6,803 nt of DNA from CAYRHS01 sp964424125 (GTDB lineage: Bacteria; Actinomycetota; Acidimicrobiia; IMCC26256; JAOSJL01): positions 1 to 6,803 of the forward strand of contig CAYRHS010000163.1 in NCBI GenBank assembly GCA_964424125.1, written 5' to 3'. Position 1 is the stretch's first letter, and every line of letters begins with the position of its first letter. The notes below the pieces were generated by a model that was not told the origin of the DNA, made no database searches, and was given only the letters and a program-made list of their open reading frames with translations. A program made the translations under genes and the position numbers. Positions 1-5,869 of this stretch are shown here, piece by piece.

Positions 1-947
1 GCCCGGGTGTTCTCGGTGAGCACGCCGTCGTCGAGGTCGAGGCGGCGGGTCGAGGGGTCGAGGGCGACGTTCTCGAGGATCGTGCCGAACCGCCGCGTCG
101 TCTCGTAGATCTCGGGCTCGGCCTCGGGGTCGAGGTGGATGGCCTTCGCGTAGCAGCCGCCCTCGAAGTTGAACAGGCCCCGGTCGCTCCAGCCGTGCTC
201 GTCGTCGCCGATGAGCGCCCGGTCGGCCTCGGCCGACAGCGTCGTCTTCCCCGTGCCCGAGAGCCCGAAGAAGATCGCGGGGTCGCCCTCGGGGCCGACG
301 TTGGCCGAGCAGTGCATGCCCAGCACACCCTGCTGGGGCAGCAGGTAGTTCATCACCGTGAACACCGACTTCTTGATCTCGCCCGCATAGCTCGTCCCCC
401 CGATGATCACGACCCGCTCGGCGAAGTCGATGATGATGAACACCTCGCTGTGCGTGCCGTCGACCTCCGGGATGGCGTGGAAGTTCGGGCAGTGGAGCAC
501 GGTGAACTCGGGCTCGAAGTCGGCCAGCACCTCGGGGTCGAACTCGCGCAGGAACATGTTGCGGGCGAACATGTTGTGCCACGCCGTCTCGGTGATCACC
601 CGCACCCGGAGCCGGTACACGGGGTCGGCGCCCGCGTAGCAGTCCTGGACGAACACGTCTCGGCCCTGGAGGTAGGCCTGGAGGCGGATCTTCAGCCGGT
701 CGAAGTGCTCCTGGTCGATCGGCCGGTTGTACTTCCCCCACCAGATCCGGTCCTCCGACGACGGTTCGCGCACCACGAACTTGTCGTCGGCGGAACGTCC
801 CGTGTACTGGCCGGTGCGCACCACGATCGGGCCGAGGTGGGCGACCGAGCCCTCACGGCGCCGGACCGCCTCCTCGTAGAGCGCAGGCGTCGAGAGATTG
901 TGGAACACGTTGACGACGTTCGTGATCCCGAGGTGCGAGAGGTCCAT
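1..947 (-). CDS. pckA: ATP-dependent phosphoenolpyruvate carboxykinase, N-terminal part (runs off window)
   Basis: Cytosolic enzyme that converts oxaloacetate and ATP to PEP, CO2 and ADP, the entry step of gluconeogenesis. The reading frame is open from position 947 to the window edge, giving 315 codons of a family usually about 520-540 residues, so the C-terminal 40% is missing. Visible signatures in order: substrate-binding RTGQYTGRSADDKF with the Arg at about residue 51; the paired lysines of YAGEIKKS (K192/K193); metal-ligand His in GMHCSAN (H212); the kinase-1a P-loop GLSGTGKTT (228-236, K234); and kinase-2 LIGDDEHGWSD (D248/D249). The spacings K193-H212 and K234-D249 match those of the E. 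coli enzyme as I recall it. The P-loop type identifies the ATP-dependent, not the GTP-dependent, family. ATG at 947 is chosen because homology begins immediately after it; an in-frame GTG lies two codons upstream (953). No clear Shine-Dalgarno is visible before either start. It is divergent from the SnoaL-like gene. Confidence 0.97.
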   Translation of the reverse strand, partial: MDLSHLGITNVVNVFHNLSTPALYEEAVRRREGSVAHLGPIVVRTGQYTGRSADDKFVVREPSSEDRIWWGKYNRPIDQEHFDRLKIRLQAYLQGRDVFVQDCYAGADPVYRLRVRVITETAWHNMFARNMFLREFDPEVLADFEPEFTVLHCPNFHAIPEVDGTHSEVFIIIDFAERVVIIGGTSYAGEIKKSVFTVMNYLLPQQGVLGMHCSANVGPEGDPAIFFGLSGTGKTTLSAEADRALIGDDEHGWSDRGLFNFEGGCYAKAIHLDPEAEPEIYETTRRFGTILENVALDPSTRRLDLDDGVLTENTR

Positions 948-1048
948 GGTCACCGCCGCGTCGCTGCGTTCGCGCGCGCAACGTAGCCCACGCGGACAGC
1001 AGACCGGACGGCTATCCTGCCCGGGCTTCGACCGGGAGGGAGACCCCC
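948..1048. promoter_or_regulatory. Divergent promoter region between pckA and the SnoaL-like gene
   Basis: This 101-base spacer separates two divergently transcribed genes, so it should hold both promoters. On the plus strand TATCCT (1013-1018) fits an actinobacterial TANNNT -10 box, about 30 bases before the ATG at 1049; I see no good -35 at the expected distance. On the minus strand TACGTT (985-980) is a matching candidate, 32 bases before the pckA ATG. A strong ribosome-binding site GGGAGGGAG (1034-1042), six bases before the ATG, serves the plus-strand gene. The -10 assignments rest on short matches only. Confidence 0.35.
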
Positions 1049-1408
1049 ATGGAGAAGGTCATCGAGTACTTCACCGCTCTCGATGGAACCCGGGGCTGGG
1101 ACGAGATCGAGCCCCTCTTCGACGACGCGTTCCATCCCGACTGCATCTTCGTGACCGCCGACGGCGAGCTGAACAGGGAGCAGTGGTCGGAGATGGTGAA
1201 GGGACTGGTCCAGAAGGGCGCGACGATCTCGGGCTTCGAGGTCACGGGCGAGGAAGGCGGCACCTTCTCCTACCGGTTCACGATGACGGTGGGTGAAGGC
1301 GAGCCGCTCGACACGGCGGCGAAGGGCACGCTGAAGGACGGCCGGCTCGTGCGCGTCGAGCCGCTGGACCCGGCCGTCTACTCGGCGATCGTCGAGCGCA
1401 GCAAGTAG
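1049..1408 (+). CDS. SnoaL-like / NTF2-fold small protein
   Basis: A 119-residue cytosolic protein with no signal peptide or membrane helix. The pattern is that of the SnoaL-like/NTF2 superfamily, a cone-shaped alpha+beta fold of about 110-130 residues. An N-terminal helix (VIEYFTALDG) is followed by a second helix leading to FDDAFHPDCIF, where the acidic/His positions line the usual pocket, then a helix after NREQW and a run of alternating hydrophobic strands (ISGFEVTGEE, FSYRFTMTV, KGTLKDGRLVRVEPL). The family includes polyketide cyclases, isomerases and many proteins of unknown role, so neither substrate nor reaction can be assigned. The ATG is supported by the GGGAGGGAG ribosome-binding site. 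It stands alone, with its own upstream region shared with pckA and 225 bases before the next gene. Confidence 0.85.
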   Translation: MEKVIEYFTALDGTRGWDEIEPLFDDAFHPDCIFVTADGELNREQWSEMVKGLVQKGATISGFEVTGEEGGTFSYRFTMTVGEGEPLDTAAKGTLKDGRLVRVEPLDPAVYSAIVERSK

Positions 1409-1633
1409 CTCCCCCCGGGTCGACCGATCCGCGACCTTCGGGGTCACGAGCCCGCGTGAGCGGCCGAGTCGAAGTAGCGGAAGTAGTGGTCGATCCGCCG
1501 GCCAGCCCACCACCGACGACGATCCCACGCCACTCACCCACGGCCGAAGGCTAGGAATCGGCCCGGGTAGCACGCTCGATCGCGCGGCGGCGACGGCGTA
1601 CGGTGCGGGCCGTCGGCGACGGAGGGCGGCCCC
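1409..1633. other. Intergenic spacer, 225 bases
   Basis: No RNA gene or strong terminator is visible. Short inverted repeats occur: GACC/GGTC around a TTCGG loop (1433-1445) and TCACG/CGTGA around a 6-base loop (1444-1459). Both stems are only 4-5 bp and neither is followed by a T-run. TACGGT near 1596-1601 could be a -10 box for the gene at 1634, and GGAGG at 1621-1625 is its ribosome-binding site. A possible tiny minus-strand ORF within this spacer is listed separately. Confidence 0.5.
1444..1533 (-). CDS. Possible 29-residue small ORF, aromatic/Arg-rich
   Basis: A GTG-started minus-strand frame ending in TGA encodes 29 residues that include WDRRRWW and RIDHYFRYFDSA. Three Trp, two Tyr and two Phe in 29 residues is unlike the Arg/Pro/Ala/Gly composition of most shadow frames in this DNA, and 25 of 29 codons end in G or C. 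Against it: there is no clear ribosome-binding site, the GTG follows directly after an in-frame stop, and a similarly sized plus-strand frame is codon-aligned opposite it. It could be a small protein, a remnant of a longer gene, or chance. Confidence 0.2.
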   Translation of the reverse strand: MAWDRRRWWAGRRIDHYFRYFDSAAHAGS

Positions 1634-2136
1634 ATGCGCAGCCGGGCCCGGTCGAGGACGGACGGTCTTCTCGTCGCCGCCGTGGCGATGCTGTTCGTGC
1701 TCGTCGGCACGGCGCTCGCGAACTCCGCCGCCGGCCAGGGCGGGCCGACGGCCACCGTCTCACCCGCGGGCGGCGCCCGAGCCGGCGACACGGTCGCGGT
1801 CGAAGGGTTCGGCTTCCCCCCCGGAGAGCCGGTCCCGGTCGTCTTCGGCGGTGTCACGCTCGCCACCCCCGTCGCCAACGACGAAGGGTTCGTCAGCACC
1901 CCGGCGACCATCCCGGAGATCCCGCCCGGTGCGCACCCGCTGGACGTCGGCACCGTCACCATCGAGTACACGGTGCTCCCGCCCGCGGTCGCGCCGGCCC
2001 CGGCGGCCCCACCCACCGCGGCTGCACCGGCGCCGGCCGCACCCGGGGCCACCGAACCGGCCGCACCCGCGCCGAACGACACCGCGACGGCCGCACCGGA
2101 TGCGACCGCCTCGGTTCCCGACGCTCCGACCGCCAC
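1634..2136 (+). CDS. Secreted/anchored surface protein, N-terminal part (signal peptide, Ig/IPT-like domain, Ala/Pro linker), interrupted by gap
   Basis: The first 167 complete codons of a gene that runs into the assembly gap. The ATG is supported by GGAGG eight bases upstream. Residues 1-11 are Arg-rich, followed by a hydrophobic stretch (12-29) ending in TALA before N30, a good signal-peptidase I site. Residues about 38-110 match the Ig-like/IPT-type extracellular repeat common in actinobacterial surface proteins: TVSPAGG, then GDTVAVEGFGFPPGEPV and a TLAT strand, ending in the IPPGAHPL turn. From about residue 116 the chain becomes an Ala/Pro/Thr-rich linker (for example APAPAAPPTAAAPAPAAP), typical of a wall- or membrane-proximal stalk. 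The frame shifts relative to the 3' half only because the Ns are a placeholder. The most economical reading is one gene, 1634-3731, joined by a true gap length divisible by three. The function of the Ig-like domain is unknown; binding or spacing are both plausible. Confidence 0.8.
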
Positions 2137-2236
2137 NNNNNNNNNNNNNNNNNNNNNNNNNNNNNNNNNNNNNNNNNNNNNNNNNNNNNNNNNNNNNNNN
2201 NNNNNNNNNNNNNNNNNNNNNNNNNNNNNNNNNNNN
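2137..2236. other. Assembly gap of 100 Ns
   Basis: Exactly 100 undetermined bases, the conventional placeholder for a scaffold gap of unknown size. It lies inside an Ala/Pro/Thr-rich low-complexity linker, where GC-rich repeats commonly break assemblies. The frame before the gap has used two bases of a codon (AC, Thr whatever follows) and the frame after it begins with one leftover base. A single continuous protein therefore needs a true length divisible by three, which 100 is not. Confidence 0.98.
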
Positions 2237-3731
2237 CGACGACGAGGAGGCCGCCACGCCGGGCGACGACGGGGGAGGCAACTTCCCCTGGTGGATCCTC
2301 GTGCTCGTCGGGGTCGTGGTCCTCGTCGTCTTCGGTGGCTTCCTGTTCCGTCTGGTCGGCGGTAAGAGGGGCGCCGCGGCCCCGCCCGTCGGCGTGCCCA
2401 CGGCCGCGGCGACGACCTGCGACTGGACGTGCGTCTACATCGACGAGGTCTCGGGGACCGAGACCGTCCTGAAACACCCCGAGGAGGGGGCGATCGAGTG
2501 CTGCCGGTACGAGATCCGCCTGTCGTCGAACGTGCGCGAGCTGCGGCTGCGACCCGAGGAGCACGTGTCCCGCTGGACCGACGAGTACGAGGTGCAGTGG
2601 CTCGGCGAGGGGGTGTCGGACTCCGAAGAGTCGTTCCGCACCGCCCGAACCACGCTGCGCTCGACGGTGGCGACCCACGGCGCCGACAACTCGGCGCGGA
2701 CGAAGATCCGCACCCGCCGCGGGCGCTTCGAGACGATCCCCGGCCCCGCCGGAGGCACGCTCCCGCCGCTGGCCGGGCGCGCACCCGGCGTCGAGCAAGC
2801 GTCCCGGGGCCGCGACGACTACTTCCGCGACCGGCTCCGGCGGGTACCCGGCCTCACCGTCGCCGGCGCCGAGGGCCACTCGTTCACCTCGGAGGTGAGC
2901 TACGAGGAGACGACGGAGCTGCGGATCACGCTCCGGCGGCGCTGCGGCAACCCGGAAGAGGCGCACCACGTCTACTCGCTGAGCGGAGACGGCCTCGCCC
3001 GGCTGCAGCCGATCGTGCAGTGCCAACACGCACCGCTGTGTTCGCAGAGCTTCGAGGCCGAGATGGACGCCCGCTGCCGGGTGAGCGGCGCGCTCGAGTA
3101 CACGCTCGCTCCGGACGGTCAGCCCGGTCCCGTCCGCTACGACCCGGCCCACGGCCACAACAGTCAGCCGCCCGAGCGTCGCTATACCCCCGCGGGGCCG
3201 AAGCGCGAGGCCACCGTGCCCGACGCCGAGGTGTCGCTCGCCTTCCACCACGAGCTCGAGTCCAAGGCGAAGGTCGACTTCGCCGCGGGCAGCATCCGGT
3301 CGCCGGAGTCCGAGGTCCTCGGCCGTACGGTCGTGAGTCACTACGTCCACGTGAGCGGCCAGACCAAGGACCCGCGGCAGACCAGCGGCCCGTGCGAGTG
3401 CGGCGCGGCGGTGTGCACCTACTGCCAGCCCGGGCTCGACCTCTGGATCGGCAAACCGCTCGGCGAGGGTGGCGACGGGTCGTCGGCACCCGCCGATGAC
3501 GAGGCGACCAGCGACGCCCGGGTCGTCGTCGGCGGCCGCACCTGGTACCTGTGGCGGCCGCAGCAATCGACCTCGGGCCGGGTGGCGTGGAGCCTCGAGC
3601 ACGAGGAGGCGATCCTCGCCCCCGCCGCCGACGAGGGCGAGGAGGACGAGTCGTACCCCGGTGGTCCCTTCCAGCTCGACGACACCGACACGACCGTCCC
3701 CGACCTCGAGACGAGCACCGAGACGTGGTGA
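2237..3731 (+). CDS. Same membrane protein, C-terminal part: one membrane helix and a Cys-rich domain of unknown family
   Basis: 497 complete codons to TGA at 3729. The part after the gap opens with an acidic, Gly-rich stretch (DDEEAATPGDDGGG), then one hydrophobic helix of about 22 residues beginning PWWILVLVGVVV (about 2286-2357), then FRLVGGKRG. Acidic before and basic after the helix places the C-terminus in the cytoplasm by the positive-inside rule, consistent with a type I protein whose cleaved signal peptide is the 1634 piece. The following roughly 457 residues match no family I recognise. They are rich in alternating hydrophobic/charged strands and hold 12 Cys, including CDWTC (2418-2432), adjacent CC (2499-2504), a Cys-x5-Cys pair (3021-3041) and a CxC-x4-C-x2-C cluster (3393-3425) resembling a metal site. 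The tail is acidic and disordered-looking (EGEEDES to the end). No start codon with a ribosome-binding site is visible after the gap, favouring a single gene with the 5' piece. Its stop overlaps the Fic start by four bases. Confidence 0.85.
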
Positions 3732-4732
3732 GCGTCGCGCCGGCCTCCCGCGCCGAGACCGCGGCCGACGTCTACCGGCTCGAGCCCTGGGCCGTGCCCG
3801 GCCCCGACCAGGACGGCGACCCGCCCGTGCCCGATGCGCTCGTGCTCGCCATCGAGCGCCAGCGCGCCGTCGTCGATCGCCGTCTGGCCCGCCCGGCGCG
3901 CTGGCGCGGCCCGCTCCGCCGTGAGCTCTGCGGGTACCCGAACGCGGACGAGCGCGCACGGCTCGGCGCGGTGTTCGACCGGCTGGTCGTCGCGGGAGCA
4001 GACGGCCGGGACCTCGACGTCGAGCTGCTGCTCGAGACCCACCGGGCGCTCACCGGCGAAGGTCGGTTCCGCGACCGTCCGGTGCGCGTCGGACGGGGGA
4101 ACGGGCCGCGCTTGCGCTGCGCGCCGGTCCGGGAGGTGCCGGACCGTGTCGCGGACGCGATACATCGCGCCGCGACGTCGCCCGCACCCGCGCCGATCGC
4201 GAGTGCGCGCCTCCACCTCGAGCTGCTGCACATCCACCCGTTCCGCGACGCCAACGGCCGCAGCGCGCGGCTGATGGCGGCGACGGTGCTCGCGCGTGGC
4301 GGCTACCGGTCGACACTGTTCACCGCGGTCGAACAGCACTTCCGCGCCGATCCACCCGCGTATCACCGGGCCTTCGTCGCGCTCGCGGAGCGCGGCCCGG
4401 ACGACCCCACACCCTGGATCGGTAGCGCCCTGCGCGCCATGTGGGCGTCGAGTGCCGCGGTCGTCTGGCTGCGCACCCGGGAGGCCCACCTCCGTGCGGT
4501 GCTCGCCGGCGTCGGTGCCACCGGAGCGGAGGCCGACCGGTTGCTGGTCGAGTTCGACCTCGGCTGCGCGCCAGCCGGCGGCGAGGCCGGGTTCCTCACG
4601 GGCCACGCCGAGCCCTGGGCCGCCATCCGCGCTCACCTCCCTCGCCGGGCTCGGTCCGAGCTGATGGTCCAGCTCCGCCGCCTGCGAGAGGAAGAAGCCG
4701 ACGACGCGGCCTCGCTCACGCACGCGACGTAG
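3728..4732 (+). CDS. Fic-domain protein (probable AMP-transferase or related nucleotidyl/phosphocholine transferase)
   Basis: 334 residues. Fic enzymes typically transfer AMP from ATP to Ser/Thr/Tyr hydroxyls of target proteins. The catalytic motif is intact: HPFRDANGRSAR at 170-181, with catalytic H170, the acidic D174 that binds the metal, N176 and G177 of the anion-binding nest, and R178. Upstream, ETHRALTGEGRFRDRPVRVG (103-122) matches the conserved GxxR...V.IG region and flap. IASARLHLELLHIHPF (157-172) is the typical helix leading to the active site, and HFRADPPAYHRAF (204-216) the following helix. Residues 240-334 are a helical extension of unknown role. I found no (S/T)xxxE(G/N) inhibitory motif; VLAIER (39-44) only weakly resembles it. 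The start is GTG at 3728, whose GTGA overlaps the upstream stop; GTG at 3725 is possible, and longer in-frame extensions lie inside the upstream gene. The overlap implies translational coupling with the Cys-rich membrane protein. The target is unknown. Confidence 0.92.
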   Translation: MSVAPASRAETAADVYRLEPWAVPGPDQDGDPPVPDALVLAIERQRAVVDRRLARPARWRGPLRRELCGYPNADERARLGAVFDRLVVAGADGRDLDVELLLETHRALTGEGRFRDRPVRVGRGNGPRLRCAPVREVPDRVADAIHRAATSPAPAPIASARLHLELLHIHPFRDANGRSARLMAATVLARGGYRSTLFTAVEQHFRADPPAYHRAFVALAERGPDDPTPWIGSALRAMWASSAAVVWLRTREAHLRAVLAGVGATGAEADRLLVEFDLGCAPAGGEAGFLTGHAEPWAAIRAHLPRRARSELMVQLRRLREEEADDAASLTHAT

Positions 4733-4816
4733 CCCTCGCCATCCCTCGCCTCACAGCGGTTCAGCCTTACGATCGCCGCCGCGACGGAGCACGACGCCCG
4801 TTGAAAGGAACGCGAC

Positions 4817-5479
4817 ATGACCGCACCCACACCGCCACCCCCACCGCCGCCACCGGCGCCGTACCCGGTGCGCTTCGGCGTCGACGCGCCCGAGCGCCCG
4901 CTCAACCGCGTGACGACCGCCTTCCGGATCATCGTGGCGGTCCCGATCCTGATCCTGGCCGCGACGATCGCCGGGGGGTCGACCGGCTGGACCGCGAACG
5001 GGAACACCCAGACCATCGCCGCCTCGGGCGGGCTGCTCTTCGCCGCGCCGCTGCTGATGATCCTCTTCCGCGAGAAGTACCCGCGCTGGTGGTTCGACTG
5101 GAACGTCGCGCTGTGGCAGTTCACGAACCGGATCGCGATCTACATGGCGCTGCTCCGGGACGAGTACCCCTCGACCGACGACGAGCAGGCCGTCCATCTC
5201 CAGGTCGACTACCCCGACGTCCCCCGAGACCTGAACCGCTGGCTCCCGCTGGTGAAGTGGTTCCTGGCGATCCCCCACTACGTGGTGCTCTTCTTCCTCT
5301 GGATCGCCGCGTTGGTGGTGGTGATCATCGCCTGGTTCGCGATCCTCTTCACCGGGACCTACCCCCCGGGCATGCGCGACTTCGTGGTCGGGGTGATCCG
5401 CTGGCATAACCGGGTGCTGGGCTACGCCTGGGTGCTCGTCACCGACCGCTACCCGCCGTTCAGCCTCGACCCGCAGTAG
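4817..5479 (+). CDS. DUF4389 domain-containing membrane protein
   Basis: 220 residues, recognisable as DUF4389, a family of actinobacterial and other integral membrane proteins of unknown function. Residues 6-13 are eight prolines in a row, then PYPVRF. The ERPLNRVTTAFRIIVAVPI entry (26-44) leads into helix 1; further helices are at about 69-84 and in the long hydrophobic span 146-180 (IPHYVVLFFLWIAALVVV, then the AWFAILFTG segment), probably two helices. Hallmarks are present: RWWFDWN (90-96), DLNRWLPLVKW (138-148), the FTGTYPPGMRDFVVGVIRW segment (178-196), and the DEYP and DRYPPFSL ends. The region around 93-118 and 188-213 is a diverged internal repeat (FD/D-F..., R at the centre, Y...L..D.YP). 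The ATG is supported by AAAGGA eight bases upstream. It lies 84 bases after the Fic gene, so it could be the last gene of that transcript or have its own promoter (TACGAT, 4768-4773, is a weak -10 candidate). There is no evidence of functional connection to Fic. Confidence 0.93.
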   Translation: MTAPTPPPPPPPPAPYPVRFGVDAPERPLNRVTTAFRIIVAVPILILAATIAGGSTGWTANGNTQTIAASGGLLFAAPLLMILFREKYPRWWFDWNVALWQFTNRIAIYMALLRDEYPSTDDEQAVHLQVDYPDVPRDLNRWLPLVKWFLAIPHYVVLFFLWIAALVVVIIAWFAILFTGTYPPGMRDFVVGVIRWHNRVLGYAWVLVTDRYPPFSLDPQ

Positions 5480-5499
5480 TCCGTCGTCGCCGCCGTCCG

Positions 5500-5528
5500 T
5501 TGTCCGGCCCCTGGTTTGGGTCTAGGTT
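5500..5528 (+). promoter_or_regulatory. Candidate promoter for the gene at 5589
   Basis: TTGTCC (5500-5505) and TAGGTT (5523-5528) are separated by exactly 17 bases, fitting a sigma-70-type -35/-10 pair with an actinobacterial TANNNT -10. It lies just after the DUF4389 stop and about 60 bases before the ATG. The match is by eye and not scored. Confidence 0.4.
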
Positions 5529-5588
5529 CGGCGCGGTCTTTCGAAATCGGCTGCAGCGTGCGGCCGATCTCCAGAGGGGAGCAGCGCA

Positions 5589-5849
5589 ATGCCGACCGTG
5601 ATGGCCTTCCACGAGGTCGACGACGTCGACCACTGGCTCCAGTCGCCGAAGCGAGACGAGTTCTTCGGGGCGCACGGAATAACGGTGCGCACCTTCGTCG
5701 ACCCCGACAAGTCGAACCGCGTCGGAGTGATCCTCGAGGTCCCCGACCTGGACACGCTCCAGTCGGCGATGGCAACCGAAGAGGCAGCCGCGGCGATGAA
5801 GCACGACGGCGTCCGCCCCGACACGCTCGTGATGCTGGTCGAGGGGTAG
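5589..5849 (+). CDS. Small conserved-looking protein with probable ferredoxin-like (dimeric alpha/beta barrel) fold
   Basis: 86 residues, with no signal peptide or membrane helix, so cytosolic. The order of predicted elements is beta (PTVMAFHEV), helix (DDVDHWLQSPKRDEFF), two strands (ITVRTFVDP, then RVGVILEV), helix (LDTLQSAMATEEAAAAMKH), and a final strand (DTLVMLVEG). This is the beta-alpha-beta-beta-alpha-beta layout of the ferredoxin-like folds seen in small dimeric barrel proteins such as antibiotic-monooxygenase-type and EthD/GYD-type families. I do not recognise a named family and assign no reaction. The ATG is chosen because GAGGGGAG lies a few bases upstream. A good promoter candidate sits at 5500-5528. 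It converges with the GYD-domain gene, the two stops being only nine bases apart, with a shared hairpin between them. Confidence 0.8.
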   Translation: MPTVMAFHEVDDVDHWLQSPKRDEFFGAHGITVRTFVDPDKSNRVGVILEVPDLDTLQSAMATEEAAAAMKHDGVRPDTLVMLVEG

Positions 5850-5869
5850 CCGGAACGCTCAGGTTCCGG
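5850..5869. terminator. Shared hairpin between convergent genes
   Basis: A perfect 7-bp inverted repeat CCGGAAC (5850-5856) / GTTCCGG (5863-5869) with a 6-base loop GCTCAG. It begins right after the plus-strand stop, and its loop contains the stop codon of the minus-strand GYD gene (5859-5861). Position and symmetry fit a bidirectional terminator. There is no strong T-tract on either side (a mildly T-rich CTCTTCTTG follows at 5883-5891), so it may act as an RNA 3'-end stabiliser or a weak terminator. Confidence 0.5.

Noticed and set aside
135..986. 283-codon plus-strand open frame opposite pckA
   Set aside because: pckA on the minus strand is certain from its motifs; this frame is its antisense shadow.
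1433..1459. Possible terminator after the SnoaL-like gene
   Set aside because: The two overlapping inverted repeats have only 4-5 bp stems and no T-run; too weak to call.
1278..1541. 87-codon minus-strand frame beginning MGEWRGIVVGGGLAGG, resembling a nucleotide-binding GxGxxG start
   Set aside because: The Rossmann-like start is not followed by any further fold pattern, and the frame runs into the SnoaL-like gene on the other strand. Likely coincidence of Gly/Val-rich codons.
3551..3727. Longer Fic start at ATG 3551
   Set aside because: It would overlap the upstream coding sequence by 181 bases with Arg/Gly-rich shadow residues; the GTGA overlap start is far more usual.
1956..3959. 667-codon minus-strand open frame opposite the membrane protein and Fic genes
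   Set aside because: It reads through the N gap, is Arg/Gly/Ala-rich with no recognisable motifs, and lies opposite genes with clear signal peptide, membrane helix and Fic motif. Long antisense frames are expected in DNA this GC-rich.
3419..4723. 434-codon minus-strand open frame opposite the Fic gene
   Set aside because: The Fic catalytic motif lies on the plus strand in a coupled frame; the antisense product has shadow-like composition and no ribosome-binding site.
4733..4751. Direct repeat CCCTCGCC-AT-CCCTCGCC after the Fic stop
   Set aside because: Two 8-base copies only, no further copies nearby; no evidence of an attachment site, CRISPR or mobile-element end.
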